From Dugong dugon (lineage: Eukaryota > Chordata > Mammalia > Sirenia > Dugongidae): a stretch of 64,000 nucleotides of DNA. Below are positions 1 through 11,265 of the stretch, piece by piece. The position numbers were made by a program, and so were the translations under genes. The notes beneath the pieces were generated by a model. The model did no database searches and was not told the origin of the DNA. It was given only the letters and a program-made list of their open reading frames with translations. Numbering within the stretch: position 1 is the first letter of the stretch; each line of letters starts with the position of its first letter. The DNA is taken from NCBI GenBank assembly GCA_030035585.1, contig CM057477.1, positions 65,267,447 through 65,331,446 on the forward strand, read 5' to 3'.

Positions 1-74
1 ATTTGAAATTCTACCTTTATGATACACTAAATTCTTACACAATTGGGCCTGTTTTTTTCATTTTCTATTCAACC

Positions 75-1607
75 ATTTCAGGAGGTAGCATATGATCAGG
101 AACCAATGATACTGAAGGAAGAAGTCCAAGCTTCACTGAAAGCATTTGCAAAAAATCAAGGCTCCAGGAATTGACAGAATACCAACTGAGATGTTTCAAC
201 AAATGGATGCAGCCCTGGAAGTGCTCACTTGTCTATACCAAGAAATTTGGAAGACAGCTCCCTGGCCAACCGACTGGAAGAGATCCATATTTATCCCTAT
301 TCCCAAGAAAGGTGATCCAACTGAATGCGGAAATTATTGAACAATATCATTAATATCACACACAAGTAAAATTTTGCTGAAGATCATTCAAAAGCAGCTG
401 CAGCAGTACATCGACAGAGAACTCCCAGAAATTCAAGCAGGATTCAGAAGAGGATTGGAAGCAGGGATATAGCTGCTGATGTCAGATGGATCCTAGCTGA
501 TGGTAGAGAATACCAGAAAAATGTTGACCTGTGTTTTACTGACTATGCAAAGGCATTCGACTGTGTAGATCATAACAAATTATGGATAACACTGCGAAGA
601 ATGGGAATTCCAGAACTTAACTGTGCTCATAAGGAAACTGTACACAGATCAAGAGGGGATACTGCATGGTTTCAAGTCAAGAAAGGTGTGCATCAGGGTT
701 GCATCCTTTCACCATACCTATTCAATCTGTATGCTGAGCAAATAGTCTGAGAGGCTGGACTATATGAAGAAGAACGGGACATTAGGATTGGAGGAAGACT
801 TATTAACAACCTGCGTTATGCAGATGATACAACCTTGCTTGCTGAAAGTGAAGAGGACTTGAAGCACTTACTTATGAAGACCAAAGGCCAAGCCTTCATT
901 ATGGATTGCAACTCAACACAAAGAAAACAAAAATCCTCACAACCGGACCAATAAGCAACATCAAGATAAATGGAGAAAAGATTGAACTTGTCAAAGATTT
1001 CAATTTACTTGGGTCCACAATCAACACCCATGGAAGCAGCGGTTACAAAATCAAAAGACACATTGCATTGGGCAAATCTGCTGCAAAACACCCGTTTAAA
1101 GTGTCAAAAAGCAAAAACATCACCTTGAAGACTAAGGTGTGCCTGGCCCAAGCCATGGTATTTTCAGTCGCATCATATGCATGTGAAAGCTAGACAATGA
1201 ATAAGGAAGATCCAAGAAGAACTGACGCCTTTGAATTGTGGTGTTGTCAAAGAATACTGAATATACCACGGACTGCCAAAAGAATGAACAAATCTGTCTT
1301 GGAAGAAGTACAACCAGAATGCTCCTTAAAAGCAAGGACGGCGAGACTATGTCTCACATACTTTGGACCTGTTATCAGGAGATATCAGTCCCTGGAGAAG
1401 GACATCATGCTTGGTAAAGTAGAAGGTCAGCAAAAAAAAAAAAAGGAAGACCCTCAAAGAGATGGACTGACGCAGTGGCTTCAACAATGGGCTTAAGCAT
1501 AACAATGATTGTGAGGATGGCACAGGACTGGGCAGTGTCCCATTCTGTTGTACATAGGGTCGCTATGAGTCAGAAACGACTTGATGGCACCTAACAATAA
1601 CAACAAT
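75..1607 (+). mobile_element. RTE/BovB-clade LINE, 5'-truncated, degenerate
   Basis: Non-LTR retrotransposon of the RTE clade (RTE1_LA type), covering the reverse transcriptase and the 3' end. Visible motifs are the palm block around 541-576 (DYAKAFDCVDH) and the catalytic YADD at 817-828. The 3' end reads GTCGCTATGAGTCAG... and closes in a short CAACAATAAC-type tail near 1607. The frame is broken by stops and frameshifts (for example near 337 and 1190), so it is a dead copy. The endonuclease half is absent. The tail matches the tails of the AfroSINEs elsewhere in the window, consistent with RTE machinery mobilising them. Confidence 0.93.
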
Positions 1608-2817
1608 TCTGTTCCATTAATTTGTCCATTTGATGCCAATACCACACTGTTTTAATGACTTTTAATCAAACCACATCTTAATAAATCTAGTTTATCAAGT
1701 TCTCACTCATTGCTATCCTTATTCAATATTTTTAAACTGTTCCTGCACCTTTATTTTTATATAACAATTATTATAATCTTTAGAATTACTTTGTTTTAAA
1801 CACCGCCCCCCCAAATAAACTCTTTTGGATGTTGGTTTAAATCACCTTAATTTGAAGAGAACTGATATCCACACAATATATCATCTCCCCATCAGGAATA
1901 TACTGTGTAACTTTATTTGTGTAATAATGATGATGATGATTCAGTCATTGGGGATTTGCTTCCGTATGACCCATATTGTTTATGATAAAATGTGTGCATC
2001 CTATTTGGGAGCTGTAATCGTGGATGCTTCATTGCTTATGCACTTACTCAAAAAGTATAGTTTTCAAGCTCAAAATTTTGGTTGATTTTGCTCTGCGCAA
2101 GGTTCTCCCTTGTCCGAAAACCTGGATGATAGCTCTGCTTGCTCTGTGCTGTGTCCTCTCTGCTCCACCAGCTCTCAGGGGGAAATCAGCCTTCTCAGCC
2201 TACTATGGTAAAAGGCAGGGAATGGGAGGAGAGCGCCTTCTCAGCCCCCTTTGCAAAGGGTTGTCATTTCTTACTTGGAATCTAAGGGAGAAAAATTATC
2301 TCCTTGTACATCCCATGGGATATTAGATGTCTCCTGGTCAGCAGACCCAGAGGTAGCTCACTGGTATCGGTGTTTGATCATCACATGCTGCACAGAACAC
2401 CTTACCTCGTCATATTTGACTCTCATCCTATATCCGAGATCTTGCTCTTAATAATATGACTTCCATAAACCGCCTTTCACACAATGCCTGATGAAAAAAA
2501 TTGAAAATATTACATGGTGACACTGTCTGCCAGAGAGAACAGGGGATGGGCGTGGGGAAGGGTCAGTCCTTAACCCAGGCAGCCCAGAGCCCAGGCCAGT
2601 GGAGCAGCAATGGGCACCCGAGGTAGTACCACCTGGGGCCCCTGCTTCCTGAAGGCTCGAAGTCAGGTCCTGGGGACCTGGAGTTTGCTTGCCCAGGAAG
2701 ACCAGAGGAGTGTCACCTTCTGTAGTGATGAACATGCCTCCGTCGGCCAGCTACCTCCTCTACTAATGCTCAACTCCCCTCCACAAACACTTCTCTTCTT
2801 CAGTGTGAGTGGGCCAA
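1608..2817. other. No gene recognised
   Basis: About 1.2 kb of unassigned sequence. I see an AT-rich stretch, a short GAT run near 1928, and scattered short open frames without domain signals. No repeat family was recognised with confidence. Confidence 0.5.
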
Positions 2818-3256
2818 TGGTGTCACTAGGGTTCGTGTCACCCAGTGTGGTAACTTATGGTATCACCCTCCCCCCATGCTAATCACCACAATATTGTAGC
2901 AAAAACACCAGAAATTTTACTAAAACAGTGACTATATGTGAGCTTGTAGTGCATGCAGACAAAACCACATGCTTCGAAGTGTCATTGTAAGTGGTAATAA
3001 TGACAGCTCTGACTGGAGTGCATTAGAAGGTTCAAAAAGTAAATTAGCACAGAATTTAAGCCTTGTAGGTATATTGATCCATGTAAACTGAGCTTACAAA
3101 AAAGTTTTTTGTTGTTATGACTAACTACAGGAATGTTTTTATAAAAATAATAAATTTCTGCTGAAACACTGCACAACACTTTTATAGACAGTCATTTTGG
3201 TGTCACCCCCTCTGACAGTGTCACCCAGTGTGGTCTGCAACCCCCTAGTGATGCCA
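2818..3256. mobile_element. Candidate MITE-like DNA transposon with short inverted ends
   Basis: The outer ends form an inverted repeat: TGGTGTCACTAGGG at 2818-2831 and, reverse-complemented, TGGCATCACTAGGG at 3243-3256 (12 of 14 match). Just inside each end is a GTGTCACCCAGTGTGG block (about 2835-2850 and 3217-3232). The interior is AT-rich and non-coding. No clear target duplication was seen. The layout suggests an old non-autonomous cut-and-paste element; the family is not identified. Confidence 0.5.
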
Positions 3257-3475
3257 CTGAAATGGGTGCCCAGTTAGAAAACCTCAGGGAGGTACACTGA
3301 GGTCTGTAAATGGGATCCCTCTAGCAAAGAGCTCAGCTTGGGCAGATGCCATGGGTTGGGGAGGTAAGAGGGTGAGAGTGATTCCTTCCCCTCCCAGAAC
3401 CCAGACTCAGGGTCCTCCTGTCAAGAATGTAAAGAAAATCAGGGGTTGGGTGACTTGCCCCAGCCTCCTCAGCTT

Positions 3476-3675
3476 ACAGTTGTTAGCTGCCGTTGAGTAG
3501 TCCCGACCTGTGGCACCCCATGCACAAGGGTCCACTGAAACTCGTTCAGCATCAAAGCAACACGAAAACCTCCACTGACAGACAGGTGGTGGCTGTGCAT
3601 GAGGTGCATTGGTCCGGAACTGAACTCAGGTATCCGCCATGGAAGGTGGTAATTCTACCACTGATGCACCACTGC
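3476..3675 (-). mobile_element. SINE with tRNA-Gly head and RTE-like tail
   Basis: On the minus strand 3675-3603 reads as a 73-nt tRNA-Gly-like head: D-arm ATCAGTGGTAGAAT, T-arm AGTTCAGTTCC, acceptor ACCAATGCACC. A ~125-bp body follows with the GTTGCTTTGATGCTGAAC block typical of the RTE 5' UTR, then an RTE-like 3' end (CGGCAGCTAACAAC) at 3476. The same head and body occur at 49469-49805. It is a retroposon, not a functional tRNA gene. Confidence 0.78.
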
Positions 3676-3694
3676 CCTCCCTCAGCTCATTACA

Positions 3695-3765
3695 GAACTG
3701 ATTAAAGCACTTGGTGCAATGTCTAGCACAGAATAGGAACTAGAAAGTGGCAGCTGTTATTTTGA
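3695..3765 (+). repeat. Possible MIR fragment
   Basis: A short stretch with AAAGCACTTGGTGCAATG and TCTAGCACAGAATAGGAACT resembles the 3' part of a MIR core-SINE. It is too short and diverged to be firm. Confidence 0.35.
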
Positions 3766-3769
3766 ATGT

Positions 3770-4444
3770 CAGAATACCTGTCTTCTCAGGCCCAGCCCAG
3801 TTCTCCCTTCTCCTGTACCATGATGGCTGCCTTCAAGGGCACTATGAGTATTGTTTTTTAATTAGATTTTAAAGACATATTTCTCCAGTTTTTTCTTTTT
3901 TTTCAAAAATTATAAACACAGTGACCTTTCCAATTGATTGGATGTCAGTTGAGGATGTCTGATTTTGTTGTTGTTTTCATTACATTTGGGTAGGGGGAGG
4001 ATATAGGGACAAATGACAAAAATCGATCCCTCTTTCTATTTTCTCCAACCTGTGCTTAGTTAAGTGCTTTTAATCTTTAAATAGGATTTTGTTGGCTAGC
4101 GAGCAATGCAAATGTTCCAACTGCAATTAATCTCAGAAATCTATACGTCCACAAATCAAGACTGCCAATCCATCTGACTACCTAATCACTCTTTTCTAAC
4201 ATGTTAGGAACTCCTATTTTTCACCAGGAAGGAATGGGGTATGCTTGATCAGAAATGGGTAGTGGAGGACATATGTATGATGGGGTTGGGCAAAGGTTCT
4301 GCGTGTCCTGCTGCATATCTCTGGGGATACCTGGAGATTGGTTGTTTTGTAGTGGAAGAGAGAGGATAAGTGATAATCCCATTAAATATTATTTGAGTAA
4401 AATATTCAAACTAATATTCCCCAGAAAACACATTCTTTTCAGCT
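3770..4444. other. No gene recognised
   Basis: AT-rich unassigned sequence of about 670 bp without convincing coding or repeat signatures. Confidence 0.45.
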
Positions 4445-5070
4445 TAATTCACTAGTGATTTATTGAGCACCTAATAGATGCCAGGCATGATGCTAGGCCC
4501 TCTGGATGAACACAGTGTGGAATGTTCGATGACAGATGTGTGCCTGGGATGCCACAGGAGCACACTGAAGGAGCACAGAGCCAATCCTGGGCATTCAGGG
4601 AAGGCTTCCTGAAGGTTATCAATCAGGCAATCCAACTGAATGGGGCATGTGAAACAGCATGGCCTGAGTTGCAAAAGACAGGGTTACAGCTGTAAGTGTA
4701 CCAGCGGTCATGGAGTTGATTCCAACTCATGGCAACCCCATGTGTGTGAGAGTAGAATTGTGCTTTATAGGGTTTTCAGTGGTTATGATCTTTTGCAAGT
4801 AGATCACCAGGCCTTTCTTCCAAGGCACCTCTGGGTGGATTTGAACTGCCAACCTTTCAATTGGGAGTTGAGTGCTTAACCATCTGCACCACCCAGGAAC
4901 TCTTGCTGTAAGTGTACAGCAGAGATAAATGAAAGACAGCTAGAGAAGTGAATAGGGCGGGACCATAAGACTCTCACATGCCATGCTAAGAAGTTTGTAT
5001 TTAGTTATGAGCTGATAAGAAGTCATGGAAAGGTTTTAACAGAAGAATAACATGGTAACATATTATTTTA
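4445..5070 (-). repeat. L2 LINE fragment interrupted by an AfroSINE
   Basis: The plus strand reads TTTATTGAGCACCTAATAGA and later AGAAGTCATGGAAAGGTTTT, the reverse complement of the L2 3' region. The L2 sequence resumes after the AfroSINE at 4702-4904, which is flanked by a direct repeat, so the SINE is younger. Confidence 0.7.
4702..4904 (-). mobile_element. AfroSINE with perfect 13-bp target duplication
   Basis: Minus-strand SINE: tRNA-derived head at the right (GTTCCTGGGTGGTGCAGATGG), body containing the RTE-like GATCTACTTGCAAAAGATC region, and RTE-like tail at the left. The direct repeat GCTGTAAGTGTAC flanks it at 4689-4701 and 4905-4917, direct evidence of retroposition into L2. Confidence 0.92.
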
Positions 5071-5129
5071 AATAGATGAGCTTGGTAACACACAGAAGAA
5101 ATTCAGAGAAGGTGTTAAGTTTCCCAACC

Positions 5130-5683
5130 AGGCACAGCAGCCGTAGCAGGGCGGGGAATTGATAGAGAGGGGAAATTTCCACAAATATTCAGAATATAAA
5201 ATTGACCGACTGAATGTTGAACGTGAGAGAGAGAGGGGGGAGTCTCTCGGATGATTCCCTTGATATGTATTTCGTGGGAGGAAGAAAGATGAAAAAATCT
5301 TTACTTCACTCATCAATTCACAAGCCTATAACTTTGTCATGGAAAAAAAATTGTTTTGTTGGACTGATCTTTCAAAACTCCATATTGCTTTCAACTTACA
5401 TTCTCTTCTTCTCTGGGTTCTAAGGTAGAGTTAAAGTTACTTTATGAAAAAGTCACATATAAAACTCCAGATTTGTAAAACAAATAAAAATAAGGGTGAT
5501 TATTCCCTTTATAAAAGCATTCTTTATTTTATAAAATAATTCTTCATATGACATCTTTAGAGTGTCAGTTCTAATATGATTTAATATAGTGCCCCTCAGA
5601 AACATCTATTTTATAAAACCAGACATATACATACTTTTATCTTTTTTCCAGGGTAGGTGGCAGGTCAATATTTTTTGGGATTC
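5130..5683. other. No gene recognised
   Basis: Unassigned AT-rich stretch with a short GA-rich run near 5225-5240. Confidence 0.45.
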
Positions 5684-5860
5684 ATTCATTCATTCATTCA
5701 GTTAACAACTATATATTCAGCTCCTATGCTATACCAGACACTGTCCTAAACCCTTGTTATATCAGTGAACAGAAAAACAAACAAACCCTGCCCTCATAGA
5801 ATTTATATTCTGATAAATTGTCTCCTCTTTTTTTTTGTTTTGAAAATATGCTATTAACCC
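5684..5860 (-). repeat. L2 LINE 3'-end fragment
   Basis: Begins with a TTCA run (5685-5700) and continues as the reverse complement of the L2 terminus, including CCCTGCCCTCATAGAATTTA. Confidence 0.65.
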
Positions 5861-6019
5861 TTCTGTTAGTTTTTAAGATAATTTCTACCACAGTGCCTTG
5901 CATGTAACAAGCACTGTATTTATTTGAATAAATTCTTAAAAGAACAACAAAGTGACTCTAATAATATATAGCATAAATTACTGTGCAATTTTAGGTATTT
6001 AAGTATTCTTTTTCTTCTA

Positions 6020-7240
6020 AATTTTATTTATTTTGTTGTTGTTGTTGAGAATGTACACAGCAAAACATACATCAATTCAAGCATTTCTACATGTACAATT
6101 CAGTGACACTGATGACATCCTTTGGGCTGTGCAGCCATTCTCACCCTCCTTTTCTGAGTTGTTCCTCCCTCCTTAACATAAACTCACTGCCCCCTAAAGT
6201 TCCTATCTGATCTTTCAAGTTGCTGTTGTCAATCTGATTCCACATAGATAGTTCTTTAAAAAGCACAATGCATAAGGCAGACTCGTTTTTTTACTCATTA
6301 AGCTAAACTATTGTTCGGTTTTAATATGACTCCAGGGGTTATTTTCTTTTTTTAACATTTTATTGTGGTTTAGGTGAAAGATTACATATCAAATTAGTTT
6401 CCCATTCAATAGTTCAGACACAAGTTGTTCCATGACACTGGCCGAAATCCCTACAATGTGTCAGCAGTCTCTCTCCACTGCAACTCTAGTTGCCTCGTTT
6501 CCATTCGTTTAGTTTCCCTGACCTTTCCTATCTTCTCATCTTGGCTTTTGGGCAAATGCTGCCCCCCTGGTCTCCTATAGCTGATTGTTCTAAGGAGCAT
6601 ATTCCTTGTGGGTGTTACTGTCTGCCTTTTGGGCCTGTCTATTATTTGGCTGAAAGTGATCTCTGGGAGTGGCTTCAGTTCCAAGTCAGAAGGGTGTCTG
6701 AGGTCCATAGCCTTGGGGGTTCCTCCAGTCTCTTTCAGACCAGTAAGTCTGGTCTTTCTGTGAATTTGAATTTTTTCTACGTTTTTCTCCCACTCTAACT
6801 GGGACCTTCTATTGTGTTCCTGGTCGGAGGAGTCGGTAGCAATAGCCAGGCACATCTAGTTCTTCTGGTCTCAGACTAGTGGAGGCTGTGGCTCATGTGG
6901 GCCATTGATCCTTTGGACTAATTGCTCCCTTGAGTCTTTCGTTTTCTTCACTCTCCTTTGCTCTCGACGAGACGAGACCAATAGTTGTGTCTTAGACTGC
7001 CACTTGCAAGCTTTTAAGACCTCAGACGCTACTCACCTCAGTAGGATGTAGAACATTATCTTTAATAGACTATGTTACGCCAGTTGACCTAAATATCCCC
7101 CGATACTATGGTCCTTAGCCTTCAAGCCTATTATCTCAGTTCCACAAGGTGTTCGGTAATAACTAAGTAGTTTATATACCTGCGGTACATACAAATAGGT
7201 ATACTGAAATACATGGTTGTAGATATTTCAGTATACTTAT
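6020..7240 (-). mobile_element. L1 3'-UTR sequences, composite of two 3' ends
   Basis: The plus strand carries the reverse complement of the afrotherian L1 3' UTR. One 3' end starts near 6036 (GTTGAGAATGTACACAGCAA) and a second poly-T start is near 6342-6360 (TTTTATTGTGGTTTAGGTG), suggesting a younger 3' end inside an older one. Blocks such as GACCTTCTATTGTGTTCCTG are shared with the L1s at 20.8 kb and 46.0 kb. The 134-aa open frame at 6451-6855 (minus) lies in this UTR and is not a gene. Confidence 0.75.
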
Positions 7241-7243
7241 TTG
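7191..7243. repeat. Imperfect inverted repeat (hairpin)
   Basis: The arms CAAATAGGTATACTGAAATA (7191-7210) and TATTTCAGTATACTTATTTG (7224-7243) are complementary apart from a single position, with a 13-nt loop. It lies at the inner end of the L1 3'-UTR block. Confidence 0.7.
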
Positions 7244-7337
7244 AAATTCCCATGATGCTTATATTAGGTCTCTTTTGTTGTCCAGTACTTAAATATTCTT
7301 ATCTATTGGCAGACTCTCAGATGAGATGCCAGACGAC

Positions 7338-8217
7338 CAAGGATGAGTCAAAAAGTATTGCTACTAGGGTTCCAGTTCATACATGCACAGGTTTATTCCA
7401 AACAAATTGTGTTTAAACATGTCTCTGCAATCAGTGGATGGCTGCAGACAAGTTCTCTCAGTAACACACTTGTCTTAGTCTCATTAGGGTGCCTTCAAAA
7501 AAAAAAGGATACTTTTTGTGCCATGAAAAAAAGAGATTTTGAGATCAGGGCTAATATCAAATTTTTAACAAAACTCAAGTGGACATCTCCCAAATCACTG
7601 AAGCTTTGCAACAAGTTTATGGGACTGCTGCCCCACATAGAACAACAGCTGTTAGATGAATCAAAGATGAGCCCAGAAAGGGAAGACTGCTCAGAAGGTT
7701 ATGGCGACTGTTTTTTGGGATTCCAAAGGGGTAATCTTGATAGATTTTTTCAAAGGACACAGGATGATCACAGGGGCCTTATTATGAAGTTTTAAGAAAA
7801 TTGAAAACCGCATTGGTGAGAAATAGGCTGGGAAATTTGTGCCAAGGCATTTTTTTCCATCATGACAATGCATCTGCTCATTCTCTGAGGGTAGCAAGGG
7901 CTGCCCACGAAAATTTCTTTGGGAAACCTTACCCCATCCACCCTACAGCCCTGATGTTGCCTCTTCAGACACAAAACTCAAAGAACATTTAAGAGGAACA
8001 CAATTTGAGTCCCTTGAAGACTGCCATCTTGATGTGGTGTAAATCAAAGAGTGCAGAATTCTTCGGGGAAGGTGTAGAGAGATGGAAACATCACCTTCAG
8101 AAGTGTGTAGATAGACCTAGATGGAGGATATGTTGGGAGCAGTAACTTCACATTTTAATATTTTTTTTTAATAAAGGTTTCTATGATTTCGTAGCAATAC
8201 TTTTTGACTTACCCTTG
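7338..8217 (+). mobile_element. Tc1/mariner transposon, internally decayed, with near-intact TIRs
   Basis: The 27-bp terminal inverted repeats at 7338-7364 and 8191-8217 match at 25 positions and share AGTCAAAAAGTATTGCTAC. A TA follows the right end at 8218; the left TA is lost. Inside is a mariner transposase relic read in several frames: a VMATVFWDSKG block near 7700-7730, HHDNASAHS near 7857-7885 (second catalytic Asp region), and a C-terminal FFGEGVERWKHHLQKC block near 8055-8105. At 880 bp it is shorter than a complete mariner (~1.3 kb), and stops and frameshifts rule out activity. Confidence 0.88.
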
Positions 8218-8224
8218 TATATAT

Positions 8225-8520
8225 TCCCATTTTTACCAAAATTCACACATATGGTCACAATGTTTAAGTTGTTCATTTGGAGCCAAAGACACTATAATTT
8301 GAATATTCCTAATTTTCTCAATCTCTCATTAAACATTTACTGCCTTTGCATCACTACACACTCTTACAGGTCATTATAAATCATTTTATAATTTTACAAA
8401 ATTGTGTAAACATTTTATAATATTATGGAACACCCTCATATATCAAAGCAAGAGAGTATTTCTGGTATCACTTGTGTGGCACAGAGGCTGATGACCCACA
8501 GCATTTCCCTTCTCCTCTTC
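8225..8520. other. No gene recognised
   Basis: AT-rich unassigned sequence between the mariner and the LTR relic. Confidence 0.4.
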
Positions 8521-8529
8521 CTCCTCAGG

Positions 8530-9083
8530 AACCAAATGCTGAGTTTTAGTTAGGCACAATTGCCTCCCAGAATAAAATACTACATTTCCCAGGTTCCCTT
8601 GAATCTAAATGTGGCCACTAAATTATGGCCAATGAGATGTGAGTGAAGCATTGAGTTGGACTCCGGGAAGGCTGTTTAAAGAGAGCTGCTTGATCTGAGA
8701 GAGGACTCTTTTTGCCCTTTGCCATTTCCTCTTTCTTCCAGTCTACAGTGCAGGCAAGATGGCTGGAGTTCATGGGCCCTAAATCCAGTGACACATGTCT
8801 TTATATGAGACATACAGAGGAAAGACAGAGAGTGAAGAAAGGAAGCCCACATGAAGATCGCAGAGATTGGTGCTATGCTGGTAGCGCCAAGGAAGGGCTA
8901 GAGCCAGCAGGAACTGGAAGAGGCAAGGAAGGATTCTCCCCTAGAGCCTTTAGAGGAGGCTTGGCCCTGCTGACTTCTTCGTTTCAGACTTCTGACCTCC
9001 AGAACTGTGAGAGAGTAAATGTCTGTTGTTTTAAGCCACCCAGCTTGTGGTAATTTGTTGGAGCAGCCACAGGAAACTAATAC
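8530..9083 (+). repeat. MaLR-type solo LTR relic
   Basis: Sequence typical of mammalian MaLR (MLT1-like) LTRs: CTACATTTCCCAGGTTCCCT early, GACCTCCAGAACTGTGAGAG late, and the closing TGTTGTTTTAAGCCACCCAG. Only LTR sequence is present. The upstream boundary is approximate. Confidence 0.65.
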
Positions 9084-9132
9084 ACAGATGGAGCTAATCA
9101 TTGCCCCTCCTCCGGTGTGGCTTTCCATACTA

Positions 9133-9334
9133 ACCAGTTGCCATGGAGTCATTTTGACTCATAGCAACCCCATGTGTTTCAGAGTAGAAATGTGCTCCAT
9201 AGGGTTTTCAATGGCTGATTTATTGGAAGTAGATCACCAGACCGTTCTTCTGAGGCACCTCTGGGTGGCGTCGAACTTCCAACCTTTCAGTTAGCAGCCA
9301 AGTGCATTAACCATTTGCACCACCCAGGGACTCC
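9133..9334 (-). mobile_element. AfroSINE
   Basis: Minus-strand copy from the RTE-like tail (GAGTCATTTTGACTCATAGC) to the tRNA-like head (reverse complement of CATTTGCACCACCCAGGGAC). A similar CCATACTA / CCAATACTA flank may be a decayed target duplication. Confidence 0.9.
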
Positions 9335-9818
9335 AGACCCAATACTAGGAGAAAAGAAAAATTCTCACTTGGTTAATAGCTTAGGGCATGATTATTACAC
9401 AAGACTAGACATTATGTTCCTGAAATGATGCTCTTCTGACATAAGAGAGGTGGAAGGATTTACCAGAGATTTTGTGCAGCGGCAGAGAAAAACCAGCCGG
9501 TGGAAGAAGTACAAAGGGGGAATAAGAGAAACAACCACGTTACTACAGGCTGCCCCCCACTCCCTCCATCCCTGTTGGGCCTAACTGGGTCAAGAAAGCA
9601 GCCACAGCACTTTCTGCCTCGTGCCCCTGATGGCCCACAGACAACGTGGGAGCCCGGGGCAGGCTGTCATCATCTGTTCCTTTTAAGATAATTTCTCCTA
9701 CGGCTGATCTTGGAAGTTGGAAAGGATGTTTCCTGACTCCCGAACAGGAGAAGACTAAGGATCAGTCTGCTCCAAGTGTCAGATCAATTTTGAAATGTTT
9801 TCCTATCCTTCTTCTTCT
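9335..9818. other. No gene recognised
   Basis: Unassigned sequence of about 480 bp with no convincing coding exon. Confidence 0.4.
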
Positions 9819-10100
9819 TGTTGCTAGTTGCTGTCAAGTCGGCTCCTCCTTACGGCAACCTTATGTATAGCAGAACAAAACACTTCTAGGTCCTGTGCCA
9901 TCTTTATGATTGTTGGTATGTTATCCATAAGCTTTTCACTGTCTAATTTTGGAAGTATATCACCAGACCTCTCTTCCTCCTTTGTCTTAGTCTGAAAGCT
10001 CCGCTCCAACATGTCCACTGTGGGTATTTGAAATAACAGTGACATAGCTTCCAGCATCAAAGCAACACACAAGCCACTACAGTATAACAAACTGACAGAG
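9819..10100 (-). mobile_element. RTE deletion derivative (5' UTR fused to 3' end)
   Basis: Reading minus strand, RTE 5'-UTR sequence (GCTGTTATTTCAAATACCCA region) passes directly into the RTE 3' end (GACTTGACAGCAACTAGCAAC) without an ORF between. It is a short non-autonomous RTE-type unit like those at 13.9, 36.5 and 51.3 kb. Confidence 0.72.
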
Positions 10101-11260
10101 GGGTGGTCTTCTTAACTACATTTAGAAAGCAACTCACTGAATTTATTTGATCATTAGGAAAGTCTGAATCATCTGAATCTTCACTACGTCAAATAAAGAA
10201 AGCTGATGTTACAAAATTCTGCAGAAGAGGTGCATACAGAATCCTATTATGACTAGATTTCCCTGAAGCTGAAACTTTATGGGGCCAACTAGCATATGCT
10301 TTGGGAACATAGCCAAGTCACTTACCATAATTTTAAAAAGTTGAGTGAAAACCATGGGCTTACTTAAAACCATACAAATAATAGCTGATTTCCTTCCTTT
10401 ACTTTCCAATAGCTCAATTTCATAGAGCTTATAGGTTGTATAAATTTTCTCTACCTAAAAGAGATGCACATTAATTGCACCCTATGATCCCTGGGTCACT
10501 CTTGCTTTTGTCATATGCTTTTAATTTAAGGAAGGAGGTACTAAAGTATGACAATTACCCAAGTCATTTATAATAATGCAAAATTTGGCTCAACAAGCCG
10601 ATCAATAGTCTCCATAAGGCCTGGGCCAGATATAGAGACAGTTACAAAAAGTCGTTATCTAATTAGGAAATATCTACTCAGACACAAAATTTCCAAGTGA
10701 CCTTAGCTGACGGTTCTCTTAGCCCAGAAAGCACGATAAAAGATAGTCCTTGAAGCAGAATTCAAACTAGGGCACTTCTTTGCAACATCATGCATTATTG
10801 AAAGAACTGCCTAATTGGAACTTCCCAATTTCATTTTGCCCTTCTGCTTGGCAGTGCACCAAGAAAATGACCCAGAATGATCCACAGTATCCCTGAGTAA
10901 AACTCAAAGAACCCTTAAACGTCCCTGTATTTAGATTCCAGCTGAATCCATTCCATTACGATAATAGATGGTGTTTCTTATCATAACTACTAGACTGTCT
11001 CCTGTCCCCCGCTTTTACAGAGCAAATGAAATTAGTGCTATTTGTAGTCCTCAGTGGATACAAGTATATAATATATCCTGTATAAAAGGCAAATAAATTT
11101 AAAAGAAGTCGGAAACAAAATTACCTTATAAAATATTACTTTCCTAGCTGGACAGCCCAGATCTTGCTCAGTTCAGCAGGACCCCTGCGCAAGGATAGGA
11201 GGGGGGTGCTTTTCCCAGCACTCTAAGGCCTCTGGGGCTCCTTTTGGGTTAATAAGGGTC
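10101..11260. other. No gene recognised (1.1 kb)
   Basis: A comparatively long stretch without a recognisable family. The 66-aa open frame at 10209-10409 (minus) has no motif I recognise and no flanking splice signals. Confidence 0.4.
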
Positions 11261-11265
11261 TTATT

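Noticed and set aside
6451..6855. 134-aa minus-strand open frame
   Set aside because: It lies in an L1 3' UTR and has no known domain.
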